This document shows positions 1 to 8,770 of a stretch of 20,561 nt of DNA, piece after piece (within the stretch, counting starts at the first letter, position 1; the number at the start of each line of letters is the position of its first letter). Source of the stretch: Sulfuricystis sp964478415 (GTDB taxonomy: Bacteria; Pseudomonadota; Gammaproteobacteria; Burkholderiales; Rhodocyclaceae); assembly GCA_964478415.1 (NCBI GenBank), contig CAYZII010000040.1, forward strand, positions 1-20,561, given 5' to 3'. Both the position numbers and the translations under genes were made by a program. A model generated the notes under the pieces. It made no database searches. It was not told where the DNA came from and was given only the letters and a program-made list of their open reading frames with translations.

Positions 1-84
1 TGATTAATGGCAATTCTCCCATCCGGCCAAGTTTTGGCTAGGGCCACTGGTCGCGAATTTCCTGAGGCCATGGTCTCTAGCCGC

Positions 85-100
85 TCAGACTTTGGTCTGA
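85..100. other. Short inverted repeat upstream of the two-component operon
   Basis: The sequence TCAGAC-TTTG-GTCTGA forms a perfect 6-bp inverted repeat with a 4-base loop, 34 bases before the kinase start. It could be a protein-binding site, for example for autoregulation by the adjacent LuxR-type regulator, or a small leader hairpin. A weaker 5-bp hairpin lies at 26-38. No convincing -35/-10 pair was seen in the first 134 bases, so the role is open. Confidence 0.3.
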
Positions 101-134
101 TGGCGGATCGGACCCAGAGTGCTAGCTTTATCTG

Positions 135-1562
135 ATGCCCGCGCCCGCATCTCCCCCTTCCGCCTTCAAGCCGCTGCCGGCGGCGACGCTGCGCGCTTTC
201 GAGCGCATGAGCTATTCCCGCCAGTTCCTGCTGGTCAGCTCCTGCGTATTGCTGGCGGGCATGTTCGTTATGGGAACTTGGCTCAGCCTGGAAATCGAAC
301 GCAGCGCGGTTAACCGCGCTGCCGCGATCGCCGCCGTGTATGTGGAAAGCATCCTGGCGGCGGAGCTGCATCCGACGCCGCAGGGGGTGACGATGCACGC
401 CGGCACGCATGAAGCCTTCGACCAAATATTCACGGCGGGTCCGCTGCATCGCGAGGTCGTCCGTTTCAAGCTGTGGGCGGCCGACGGCACGATTCTCTAC
501 AGCAGTGATCATGCCCAGCTCGGCATGCGCCAGCCAGTGGCCGGCGAACTGGCGGAAGCCTTCGCGGGCAGGCTGCAGGCCCGTATCACGACCCTCGATG
601 AGGCGGGGCACGAAGCCGAACGCAAGCGCTGGTCGCGGCTGCTGGAAGTCCATGTGCCGGTGCGCGCCGAGGGCGGCGAGCAGGTCGTCGCCGTCGCTGA
701 GTTCTATCACTCGACTGACAACCTCGGTCGCGAGATCCGCAATGCCCAGCAGCGCAGCTGGATGCTGCTGGCCGTGGCCACGCTGGCGATCTTCCTGCTG
801 CTGTTCGGGCAGGCGCGCCGCGCCAATGACACGATCGTCCGGCAGCGCGACGACCTGAGCCGCAAGCTGCAGCAGTTGCGCGCCGCCCTCGCCGAGAACG
901 AGCGCATGCGCGTGCGACTGAGCGAGGCCGGTGCCGAGACGACGGCCCTCAACGAGCAGTTTCTGCATCGCATCGCCGCCGACCTGCATGACGGACCGGC
1001 CCAGACGCTCGCCTATGCCCTGATGCGCTTCGAGGAGCAGGCGGGCGCCGGCGGCAACGTCAGTCCCGAGCTGCAGGCGATCCACAAAGCCTTGCGCTCC
1101 TCGCTCGAGGACCTGCGCAATATCGCGGCGGGACTCGGGGTGCCGGGTGTCGCCGAACTGTCGCTTGAAGACACGGTGCGGCGCGCGGTGCGCGATTTCG
1201 AGCGTCAGTTTGGCATCAAGGTCGAGAGCCGGATCGATGCCGCCTTCCCCGCCGTCGGCCTGGCGACCAAGATTACCATCTATCGCCTGCTGCAGGAGTC
1301 GCTCATCAACAGCTTCCGGCACGCCCCCGGCGGCGAGCCGCGGGTGCATGTCTGGCGCGATGCGGAGCAGGCGGTGGTCGAGATCGCCGACCAGGGGGCC
1401 GGTTTCGATCCCCTCGCGGCAGCGCAATCCGGTCGGCTCGGCCTGGCCTTCATGCAGCAGCGCGTGCAGCTGCTGGGCGGCGAATTTGCGCTCGAAAGCG
1501 CGCCCGGTCAGGGCACGCGCGTGTGCGCCCGGCTGCCTCTGACGATTGAGGAAAGCTCATGA
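135..1562 (+). CDS. NarL/UhpB-type membrane sensor histidine kinase (HisKA_3 + HATPase_c)
   Basis: A 475-residue sensor kinase of the family that pairs with LuxR-type regulators. A first membrane helix lies around residues 30-50. A roughly 150-residue periplasmic region (about 55-205) has no recognised sensor fold, and a second helix lies around 208-226. A coiled-coil stretch (about 230-275) leads to the dimerisation domain with motif DLHDGPAQ, where His285 is the expected phospho-acceptor. The ATPase domain shows an N-box-like QESLINSFRHA and glycine boxes DQGAGF and GRLGLAFM. Its last 4 nt overlap the regulator start, so the pair is translationally coupled. No clear ribosome binding site precedes this ATG; an alternative in-frame ATG is at 207, just before the first helix. 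The stimulus cannot be read from the sequence. Confidence 0.9.
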   Translation: MPAPASPPSAFKPLPAATLRAFERMSYSRQFLLVSSCVLLAGMFVMGTWLSLEIERSAVNRAAAIAAVYVESILAAELHPTPQGVTMHAGTHEAFDQIFTAGPLHREVVRFKLWAADGTILYSSDHAQLGMRQPVAGELAEAFAGRLQARITTLDEAGHEAERKRWSRLLEVHVPVRAEGGEQVVAVAEFYHSTDNLGREIRNAQQRSWMLLAVATLAIFLLLFGQARRANDTIVRQRDDLSRKLQQLRAALAENERMRVRLSEAGAETTALNEQFLHRIAADLHDGPAQTLAYALMRFEEQAGAGGNVSPELQAIHKALRSSLEDLRNIAAGLGVPGVAELSLEDTVRRAVRDFERQFGIKVESRIDAAFPAVGLATKITIYRLLQESLINSFRHAPGGEPRVHVWRDAEQAVVEIADQGAGFDPLAAAQSGRLGLAFMQQRVQLLGGEFALESAPGQGTRVCARLPLTIEESS

Positions 1563-2209
1563 GCGAGCCGATCCGCATATTGCTGGCCGATGACCACCCG
1601 CTGTTCCGTGAGGGGGTCGCTGCCTCGCTGGCCGCCGCCGAGGATTTCCAGGTGGTCGGCCAGGCCGGCAGCGGCACCGAGGCCGTTGAGCTGGCGCGGC
1701 GCCTGCGTCCCGACATGGTGCTGCTGGACGTCAGCATGCCGGGCATGGACGGCGTCGCCGCCGCCGCGCGCATCGCCGCCGAACTGCCGGAGATCCGCAT
1801 CATGATGTTGACCGTCTCCGAGAATGCAGAAAGCCTGCTTGCGGCGCTCAGGGCCGGCGCCCATGGCTATGTCCTCAAGGGGGTTTCCGCCGGCGATCTG
1901 CGCGCCATCGTGCGCAACGTGGCGGCGGGCGAGGCCTATGTCACGCCGACGCTGGCGGCGGAACTGCTGACCGAGTTTTCCCGCCCGCGTCGGCCGGACA
2001 CGTTTGCGACCCTGACGGCGCGCGAAACCGACGTGCTCGAACTGCTCAGCCAGGGGCTGACCAATCGCCAGATCGGCGAACGGTTGCACCTGTCGGAAAA
2101 GACCGTGAAGCACCATATGACGGTCATCTTGCAGAAACTGCATGTGCGCACGCGCACCGAGGCGGCGCTGATGGCCGTGCAGCACGGCAAGGCGCAGCGT
2201 CCGAGCTGA
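1559..2209 (+). CDS. NarL/FixJ-family response regulator (REC + LuxR HTH)
   Basis: A 216-residue transcription factor, the normal length for this family. The receiver domain (about residues 5-122) has the acidic pair Asp11/Asp12, phospho-acceptor Asp57 in LLDVSMPGMDG, switch Thr85 and Lys107. A LuxR-type helix-turn-helix follows (about 150-212), with LTARETDVLELLSQGLTNRQ and the recognition region SEKTVKHHMTVILQKL. The ATGA overlap with the kinase gene makes it the obvious cognate partner. Phosphorylation by the kinase should expose the DNA-binding domain. Target genes are unknown; the inverted repeat at 85-100 is one candidate site. There is no visible terminator after the stop codon. Confidence 0.92.
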   Translation: MSEPIRILLADDHPLFREGVAASLAAAEDFQVVGQAGSGTEAVELARRLRPDMVLLDVSMPGMDGVAAAARIAAELPEIRIMMLTVSENAESLLAALRAGAHGYVLKGVSAGDLRAIVRNVAAGEAYVTPTLAAELLTEFSRPRRPDTFATLTARETDVLELLSQGLTNRQIGERLHLSEKTVKHHMTVILQKLHVRTRTEAALMAVQHGKAQRPS

Positions 2210-2225
2210 CCAACCTGCGCCCGCG

Positions 2226-2352
2226 TCACGGCAGGATGATGCGCAAGGTGGCGCCCGGTGCATTTTCCAGAGCGACGCGGCCGCGCTGTCCAGCCGATGT
2301 GGCATGGCGCGCGGCGATCAGGCGGGCGAAGCTCAGGCAGAGCGCGACGCGC
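2226..2352 (-). pseudogene. Remnant of a histidine kinase C-terminal ATPase domain
   Basis: Read on the minus strand up to the stop at 2226, this stretch gives LCLSFARLIAARH followed by RGRVALENAPGATLRIILP. This matches the pattern of the last glycine box and final strands of a HATPase_c domain, where intact kinases typically have GLGLSxARxIxxxHGGRxxxxNxPGxGxxFxxxLP. The first glycines of the box are missing and about four extra residues sit where HGG is expected. There is no start codon or upstream kinase domain in this frame. It follows directly on a response-regulator fragment in a different frame, so I read it as the far end of a deleted kinase gene. Homology is judged by eye only. Confidence 0.5.
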
Positions 2353-2509
2353 GCCCGCGCATGGCGGCGAAGTCGGCGTCGGCGGCCTCCTTGATGTTGC
2401 GCGCCTGGTCGCAGCGCTCGAGCCCGGCGTTGGCCAGCTGGAGGCACATCGAATTGCGCATCTCCGGCATGTCGTCGATGAGCAGCCCGCTCTTATCGCG
2501 GAGGTCCAT
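2333..2509 (-). pseudogene. Truncated response-regulator receiver domain (58 residues)
   Basis: A 58-codon minus-strand frame starts 12 bases after the ettA stop codon. Its beginning, MDLRDKSGLLIDDMPEMRNS, and the later ANAGLERCDQARNIKEA have the strand-helix-strand pattern of a receiver-domain N-terminus, including the acidic Asp pair. The frame then becomes low-complexity and stops before the phospho-acceptor strand, so it cannot be a functional receiver. The next frame continues as a histidine kinase C-terminus. Together they suggest one internal deletion, with a frameshift, that fused two ends of a former two-component locus. No good ribosome binding site precedes the ATG. The fragment could still be translated by read-on from ettA. 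Confidence 0.6.
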
Positions 2510-2521
2510 GTGTCGTCGCGG

Positions 2522-4186
<1,665 letters not shown>

Positions 4187-4189
4187 GTT

Positions 4190-4507
4190 TCAAAATCCAG
4201 TGAAAAGAAAATCGATGGCGGCGAGGATTTCCTCGCGTTGGGAGGAGAGGTTGGCGACAGGCGATTTGAGCAGACGGCGCGGCAGAGCTGCCATGTCCTG
4301 TGTGAGGGCGACCAGCGCCGTCTCGGCAACGCTGACTTTCGGATTCAGGCGCAAGATCGGCAGTGTTTCGATCGCCTCCGGGTAGACAAGCGGAATCACG
4401 ACACGCGTGGGCAGGTCGTCGAGCAGGTTGCTCTGGATGTCGAGCAGGAATGGAATGGCTTTCGCAGTGTCGGCATCTGGGTTTACAAACACATCGAGAT
4501 GCGCCAT
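4190..4507 (-). CDS. ccdB: CcdB-family toxin (putative DNA gyrase inhibitor)
   Basis: A 105-residue protein, close to the 101 residues of the F-plasmid CcdB gyrase poison. Family landmarks are visible in order: FLLDIQSNLLDDLPTRVVIPL (start and end of the first sheet), TQDMAALP, and the C-terminal helix ANLSSQREEILAAIDFLF. The plasmid toxin ends Trp-Gly-Ile, and those residues contact GyrA. Here the end is Thr-Gly-Phe, so Trp is replaced, as I recall is also common in chromosomal CcdB proteins. Gyrase poisoning is therefore likely by family but not certain. The start codon shares one base with the ccdA stop (TGATG), the classical antitoxin-first arrangement. ettA follows after 3 bases. Confidence 0.88.
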   Translation of the reverse strand: MAHLDVFVNPDADTAKAIPFLLDIQSNLLDDLPTRVVIPLVYPEAIETLPILRLNPKVSVAETALVALTQDMAALPRRLLKSPVANLSSQREEILAAIDFLFTGF

Positions 4508-4746
4508 CAGTCTTCCCGCGCGAAGTTGCGATAGCGATCCGATAGCAGCCCGTGTTTTTCGACGAATCGGCCGTAGGCCTCGATCGCGGCCTTGTTTTCT
4601 TCCAGCCAGCGGCGCTCTTTTTCCTTCTTGAGTTCCATCTGCAAGGCGGCTTCGAGCGTTTGCGACAAGTTGATCTTGTAGGCGCGCGCTTCTTCGAGCA
4701 GGTCGGCGCGGATGCTGAGATTGGCGGCTTTTTTCGTGGCGGACAT
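4507..4746 (-). CDS. ccdA: CcdA-family antitoxin
   Basis: A 79-residue antitoxin that should neutralise the downstream CcdB and repress its own operon. The N-terminal part (NLSIRADLLEEARAYKINLSQTLEAAL) has the ribbon-helix-helix pattern of CcdA. The C-terminal part (KKEKERRWLEENKAAIEAYGRFVEKHG) matches the CcdB-binding tail, whose W/ENxxAIxxYNxxVExxG pattern is conserved. I chose the ATG at 4746 over the one at 4764. The predicted -10 box lies so close to 4764 that this ATG would have almost no leader, while the 4746 ATG is preceded by GGAAG at a proper distance. Base composition is slightly more AT-rich than in the neighbours, compatible with acquisition. Confidence 0.88.
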   Translation of the reverse strand: MSATKKAANLSIRADLLEEARAYKINLSQTLEAALQMELKKEKERRWLEENKAAIEAYGRFVEKHGLLSDRYRNFARED

Positions 4747-4767
4747 GGCAGTCTTCCGTACCATATC

Positions 4768-4800
4768 TGCGCATTATATATGCGCATTCAGGTTGCGCAT
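4768..4800. repeat. Three ATGCGCA repeats with 13-bp period: candidate CcdA operator
   Basis: On the plus strand TGCGCAT occurs at 4768-4774, 4781-4787 and 4794-4800, each exactly 13 bases after the last. The core TGCGCA is itself palindromic. The three copies cover the -35, the spacer/-10 and the start region of the ccdA promoter. Ribbon-helix-helix antitoxins bind short repeated sites cooperatively, so this is a good candidate operator for autoregulation of ccdA-ccdB-ettA. The repeats are directly visible; binding is inference. Confidence 0.6.
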
Positions 4801-4803
4801 CAA
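4773..4803 (-). promoter_or_regulatory. Sigma-70 promoter of ccdA-ccdB-ettA
   Basis: On the minus strand TTGATG (4803-4798) is followed after 17 bases by TATATA (4780-4775), or after 19 bases by a perfect TATAAT (4778-4773). Transcription would begin near 4766-4768. That leaves about 20 nt of leader before the chosen ccdA ATG at 4746. The promoter is interleaved with the three ATGCGCA repeats. Confidence 0.6.
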
Positions 4804-4917
4804 ATAAGGTGCTAGATTCGAAACGGGACTGTGAGCGGTGATCGCCCATGTCAAGCGCTTGCCTACGCCACGATTTGCGAGCGCCGGTGCCGTTGGGTGG
4901 GGGGCAGATTTCCGCAG

Positions 4918-6018
4918 TCAGCTCTCGACCATCTTGCGGATCACGCGGTTGAACGGGCCGACCCACTCGGCGGCGAACTGGTCTTCACAGGCATTGATCT
5001 CGGCGATCGCGCGGATCAGTGAGCGCTTTTCCCCGCGCAGCCGGTGTTTCAGCAGCACCGCTTCGAAGGCATCGACGATCGCGAGGATCTTCGCGCCGGG
5101 ACAGATCGCAGCGCCTTTCAGACCCTGCGGATAGCCGCTGCCGTCCGGTTTTTCGTGATGCTGGCGCACCATTTCGGCCGCGGCAGACCAGCCGGGCATG
5201 CGTTCGAGCAGACCGGCCGCAATGAGCGGATGATCATGGATTAGGGCGCGTTCGGCATCACTCAGCCGCCCGCTCTTGAGCCAGATCGCCTGGGGCACGA
5301 ACAGCATGCCGATGTCGTGGAAGTGCACGGCCGCGGTAAGTTGCGTGGGATCGACGGGGTTGTCGGCCACGGCGTTGGTTTCCAGCGCCAGTCGTAGCAG
5401 ATGAGTATTGCGGCCTTCGAAATGCGGTGAAACGCCGTCGAGTTTCTTCGCCAGGATGGCAAAGAATTCCAGATCGTCGGATTGCTTTGCTGGTGCAGGA
5501 GTTGGCGCCGGTGGAACGTGGTAGGGCAAGGCTTTCGCGATCGGCGGATAGCCGGTGACGTTTTCGATCGCAGTGGCGCACCTTGGGTCGATTTCACTTG
5601 CGGGAGTCTTGGCAAGACTTTCCAGTTCACCGCCGAGGCGTGGCAGATTGAGGCCGTCGAGCGCACGACCTTCAGACAACGCCTCGATGGCCAGTTCGAT
5701 CCGGTCCAGCGCCAGCAGCATCAGCTCGGCAAGCCGCTCGGAAAAAACGATCTCGCCGGCGCGGCAGCGCGCGAGCAGCGATTCGAGCGGCCGGCAGAGG
5801 GCTACGACGAAATCGACCCGGCAAACTGCGGCGTCGCCTTTGACCGTATGCAGCGAGCGAAACAGGCGTGCAATTGCCTCAGCATCGTCGGGCGATGACC
5901 GCAGCTGGGCGATGTCGCGTTCGATGGAAGGCGCCAGATCGTCGAGTGCGGCGACGAACTCCTCGAAGCTCGGGCGGTCGACGATGCGCGGATGGAGCAG
6001 GGCGACGGAGTCGATCAT
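4918..6018 (-). CDS. Hpt domain-HD-GYP domain fusion protein
   Basis: A 366-residue soluble protein with two signalling modules. Residues about 15-120 form a histidine phosphotransfer domain, with LFRSLHTVKGDAAV placing the phospho-acceptor at His57. A Pro/Ala-rich linker (about 155-180) leads to an HD-GYP phosphodiesterase-like domain (about 195-360). It shows HFHDIGM (His234/Asp235), HDHP (His261/His263), HHEKPDGSGYPQGL (His287/His288, GYP at 295-297) and Asp316 in IVDAF. HD-GYP enzymes hydrolyse cyclic di-GMP. The metal ligands look mostly present, but the usual Lys of HDxGK is Met238, so activity is not assured. Phosphorelay input from an unlinked kinase could control it. No kinase or diguanylate cyclase adjoins it, and no ribosome binding site is clear. 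Confidence 0.85.
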   Translation of the reverse strand: MIDSVALLHPRIVDRPSFEEFVAALDDLAPSIERDIAQLRSSPDDAEAIARLFRSLHTVKGDAAVCRVDFVVALCRPLESLLARCRAGEIVFSERLAELMLLALDRIELAIEALSEGRALDGLNLPRLGGELESLAKTPASEIDPRCATAIENVTGYPPIAKALPYHVPPAPTPAPAKQSDDLEFFAILAKKLDGVSPHFEGRNTHLLRLALETNAVADNPVDPTQLTAAVHFHDIGMLFVPQAIWLKSGRLSDAERALIHDHPLIAAGLLERMPGWSAAAEMVRQHHEKPDGSGYPQGLKGAAICPGAKILAIVDAFEAVLLKHRLRGEKRSLIRAIAEINACEDQFAAEWVGPFNRVIRKMVES

Positions 6019-6068
6019 CTGTGCAATGATTGCGTCAAATGTTGGATCGGGTGCCCGATGGACGGCGT

Positions 6069-6272
6069 TCAGGGGTGCAGTCCGGAGGCGCCCCCCTCCT
6101 TCTCATCCTGCTGGCGCGCTTTTTTCTCGCGCAGGCGCTGGTTCTTCTCTTCATTGGCGAAGATGAAGCGCCCGGCCAGCACGCAGCCCTTCATGCCCGG
6201 ATCGCAGGGCAGGTTGTTGATGCGTGTGCAGATGTCATTGACTTCGTGAGGACAACCCCAGCCGCCGGCCAT
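6069..6272 (-). CDS. Small conserved-type four-cysteine protein of unknown function
   Basis: A 67-residue soluble protein. The N-terminal half carries Cys7, Cys15, Cys23 and Cys30 (WGCPHE, DICTRINNLPCDPGMKGC), spaced so that they could bind a metal ion such as zinc. The C-terminal half is a charged, probably helical tail (NEEKNQRLREKKARQQDEKE). The start is well supported: AGGAGA lies just upstream and overlaps the pyrF stop codon, only 9 bases separate the two genes, and it is thus the last gene of the antitoxin-toxin-glnS-pyrF operon. I know of similar short hypothetical proteins in betaproteobacteria but no function. Metal binding is inference from cysteine spacing. Confidence 0.7.
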   Translation of the reverse strand: MAGGWGCPHEVNDICTRINNLPCDPGMKGCVLAGRFIFANEEKNQRLREKKARQQDEKEGGASGLHP

Positions 6273-6281
6273 GCTCTTCTC

Positions 6282-7100
6282 CTATCGATGACGGTTGATC
6301 ATATCGCGTGTCTCCTGCGCCACACGGCGCGCGGCGGCGGCGAAATCCTCTCCTTGGCTCGCATAAAGGATGGCGCGGGAGGAGTTGATCATCAGCCCGG
6401 TGCCGTGCGCGGTGCGGCCGGCCGTGACGGTGGCCACGATGTCCCCGCCCTGCGCCCCGATGCCGGGCACGAGCAGCGGCATCTCGCCGACGATCGCCCT
6501 CACCCGCGCCAGCTCCGCAGGATAGGTCGCGCCGACGACCAGGCCGCACTGCCCGGTGGTGTTCCATTCCCGGGCGACCGTTTCGGCGATCAGTTCATAC
6601 AGTGCCGTCTCGCCAGCGCCGAGTTTCTGCAACTGGAAGTCGCTGCCGCCTGGGTTCGAGGTGCGGCACAGCAGCATCACGCCCTTTTCAGGATAGGCAA
6701 GCCAAGGCTCGACCGAATCGCGACCCATGAAAGGATTTACCGTCACCGCATCGGCCTTGTAACGCTCAAAAGCTTCGATCGCATATTGCTCGGCGGTGCT
6801 GCCGATGTCGCCGCGTTTGGCATCGAGGATCACCGGAATGCCCGGATGCCATTCATGGATGTGATGGATGATCGCCTCGAGCTCGGCTTCTGCCCGCCGC
6901 GCGGCGAAATAGGCGATCTGCGGCTTGAAGGCGCAGACCAGATCCGCGGTGGCATCGACGATCGCGGTGCAGAAGCGGGAGATGCGATCGGGCTTGTCTT
7001 TGAGATGTGGTGGAAACTTCGCCGGATCGGGATCGAGACCGACGCATAGCAGCGAGTTGTTCTTCGCCCAGGCCGCAGCGAGCATGTCGGTGAATTTCAT
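6282..7100 (-). CDS. pyrF: Orotidine 5'-phosphate decarboxylase (type 2 PyrF)
   Basis: This cytosolic enzyme converts OMP to UMP, the last step of de novo UMP synthesis. The 272-residue length and sequence fit the longer type 2 PyrF subfamily rather than the roughly 230-residue E. coli type. The catalytic Lys/Asp cluster is in ILDAKRGDIGSTAEQY, with Asp93, Lys95 and Asp98. Phosphate-binding and active-site segments follow: VNPFMGRDSVEPW, CRTSNPGGSDFQ, and VPGIGAQGGD near the C-terminus. The start was set at 7100 because ATG shares ATGA with the glnS stop and gives the conserved N-terminus ending LLCVGLDPDP. A much longer frame in phase with it runs back through glnS and is not coding there. 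It is cotranscribed with glnS. Confidence 0.96.
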   Translation of the reverse strand: MKFTDMLAAAWAKNNSLLCVGLDPDPAKFPPHLKDKPDRISRFCTAIVDATADLVCAFKPQIAYFAARRAEAELEAIIHHIHEWHPGIPVILDAKRGDIGSTAEQYAIEAFERYKADAVTVNPFMGRDSVEPWLAYPEKGVMLLCRTSNPGGSDFQLQKLGAGETALYELIAETVAREWNTTGQCGLVVGATYPAELARVRAIVGEMPLLVPGIGAQGGDIVATVTAGRTAHGTGLMINSSRAILYASQGEDFAAAARRVAQETRDMINRHR

Positions 7101-8770
7101 TTCTGCCAGGTGTCCTTCAGAGCGACGGTGCGGTTGAATACGGGGGCGCCCGCTTTCGAATCGACACGGTCGGCGACGAAATAGCCGTGACGCTCGAACT
7201 GGAAGCGTTCTTCCGGCTGCGCTGCTCTCAACGCCGGTTCTAGCTGGGCAGTGATGACTTTCACCGAATCCGGGTTGATGTCTTCCAGAAAATCGCGTTC
7301 TACACCGGGGTTCGGCACTTTGAAGAGACGGTCGTAGAGGCGCACGTCGGCCCGGTAGGCATGCTTGGCCGACACCCAGTGGATGTTGCCCTTGACCTTG
7401 TAGGCATCGGCGCCGGGCGTGCCGCTTTTGGAATCGGCGAAGTAATTGCAATGCACGGCTGTCACGTTGCCGTCTGCGTCCTTGTCGCAGCCGGTGCATT
7501 CGACGACGAAGCCGTAACGCAGCCGCACCCGGTTGCCGGGATAGAGCCGGAAGTAGCCTTTCGGAGGATGCTCGGTGAAGTCCTCGCGCTCGATCCACAG
7601 CTCCTTCGAGAACGGTATCTCGCGCTTGCCCCATTCGGGTTTTTGCGGATGGTTCGGTGCGAAGCATATTTCTTCCTGCTCCGCGGGATAATTGTCGATG
7701 ACGAGTTTCAACGGATCGAGCACCGCGATGCGGCGTGGTGCGGTTTCGTTGAGCACGTCGCGCTGGCATTCCTCGAACACGGTATAGTCGATTAGCGCCT
7801 CGGACTTGGAGACGCCGATCTGCTCGGCGAAGCGGCGAAAACCTTCCGGCGTGTAACCGCGCCGCCGGGCGCCGATGAGGGTCGGCATGCGCGGATCGTC
7901 CCAGCCGGAGACATGTTTTTCCTCGACGAGCTGGATCAGCTTGCGTTTCGAGAGCACGACGTAGCTGAGATTCAGACGCGCGAACTCGATCTGCTGCGGC
8001 AAGGGGCGTGCGATGCAGCCGAGATTGGCCAGATGCTCCAGCAGCCAGTCGTAGAACGGGCGCTGATCCTCGAATTCGAGCGTGCAGATCGAATGGGTGA
8101 TGCCCTCGAGCGCGTCCTCGATCGGATGGGCGTAGGTGTACATCGGATAGATGCACCACGCATCGCCGGTGTTGTGATGGGTTGCATGCTTGACGCGGTA
8201 GATCACCGGATCACGCAGATTGATGTTCGGTGAGGTCATGTCGATCTTCGCGCGCAGCACGTGGGCGCCGTCCGGGAATTCGCCGGCCTTCATGCGGCGG
8301 AACAGGTCGAGATTTTCGCCGACAGTGCGGTTGCGATAGGGCGAATCGCGGCCCGGCTCGGTCAAGGTGCCGCGGTTTTGGCGGATTTCATCGGCGCTTT
8401 GCGAATCGACATAGGCCAAACCCGCTTCAATCAGCTTCTCGGCGAACGCAAACATCTGCGGGAAGTAGTTCGAAGCGTAGTACAGATGCGGCCCCCAGTC
8501 GAAACCAAGCCAGCGCACCGCGTCGATGATTGCATCGACGTATTCCTGTTCCTCCTTCTCCGGGTTGGTGTCGTCGAAACGCAGGTGACAGACACCGCCG
8601 TAGTCCTGGGCGAGGCCGAAGTTGAGGCAGATCGACTTGGCGTGACCGAAATGCAAATAGCCGTTCGGCTCGGGCGGAAAACGCGTGCGGATCGTGGTGT
8701 GCTTGCCGGTGGCCAGATCGGTCTCGATCAGGGTGCGGATGAAGTTGGGTGGTTTGGGGGCTTCGGTCAT
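7097..8770 (-). CDS. glnS: Glutaminyl-tRNA synthetase
   Basis: A class I aminoacyl-tRNA synthetase of 557 residues that charges tRNA-Gln with glutamine in an ATP-dependent reaction. The Rossmann-fold motif is PPEPNGYLHFGH (HIGH box at about 40-43). The KMSKS-equivalent loop is VLSKRKL (about 272-278). Diagnostic GlnS/GluRS segments include RFDDTNPEKEEQEY, THSICTLEFEDQRPFY and SGWDDPRMPTL, with the usual C-terminal beta-barrel anticodon-binding part from about residue 345. Having GlnS means Gln-tRNA is made directly, not only by amidotransfer. The start overlaps the toxin stop codon (ATGA, 8770-8767) with no Shine-Dalgarno sequence before it, so translation is probably coupled to the toxin gene. 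The end overlaps pyrF by 4 nt. Confidence 0.97.
   Translation of the reverse strand: MTEAPKPPNFIRTLIETDLATGKHTTIRTRFPPEPNGYLHFGHAKSICLNFGLAQDYGGVCHLRFDDTNPEKEEQEYVDAIIDAVRWLGFDWGPHLYYASNYFPQMFAFAEKLIEAGLAYVDSQSADEIRQNRGTLTEPGRDSPYRNRTVGENLDLFRRMKAGEFPDGAHVLRAKIDMTSPNINLRDPVIYRVKHATHHNTGDAWCIYPMYTYAHPIEDALEGITHSICTLEFEDQRPFYDWLLEHLANLGCIARPLPQQIEFARLNLSYVVLSKRKLIQLVEEKHVSGWDDPRMPTLIGARRRGYTPEGFRRFAEQIGVSKSEALIDYTVFEECQRDVLNETAPRRIAVLDPLKLVIDNYPAEQEEICFAPNHPQKPEWGKREIPFSKELWIEREDFTEHPPKGYFRLYPGNRVRLRYGFVVECTGCDKDADGNVTAVHCNYFADSKSGTPGADAYKVKGNIHWVSAKHAYRADVRLYDRLFKVPNPGVERDFLEDINPDSVKVITAQLEPALRAAQPEERFQFERHGYFVADRVDSKAGAPVFNRTVALKDTWQK

Noticed and set aside
1508..2305. Long antisense frame over the response regulator
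   Set aside because: Typical mirror frame of a GC-rich gene: His/Arg/Gly-rich, no recognisable family, fully opposite a clear REC-HTH protein.
4852..4861. Palindrome CAAGCGCTTG with a nearby TTGACA between the HD-GYP gene and ccdA
   Set aside because: No matching -10 box is found at a proper distance, and a 10-base palindrome alone is not strong evidence for an operator.
4190..4966. Single 258-codon frame covering ccdB and running back through ccdA
   Set aside because: The CcdB match begins only at the ATG at 4507. The upstream part is the shifted frame of ccdA and its promoter.
6282..8159. A 625-codon open frame on the minus strand continuing upstream of pyrF
   Set aside because: Only the last 272 codons match PyrF. 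The upstream part runs through glnS in another frame, is Arg/Ala-rich and has no family features. The ATGA overlap at 7100 marks the real start.
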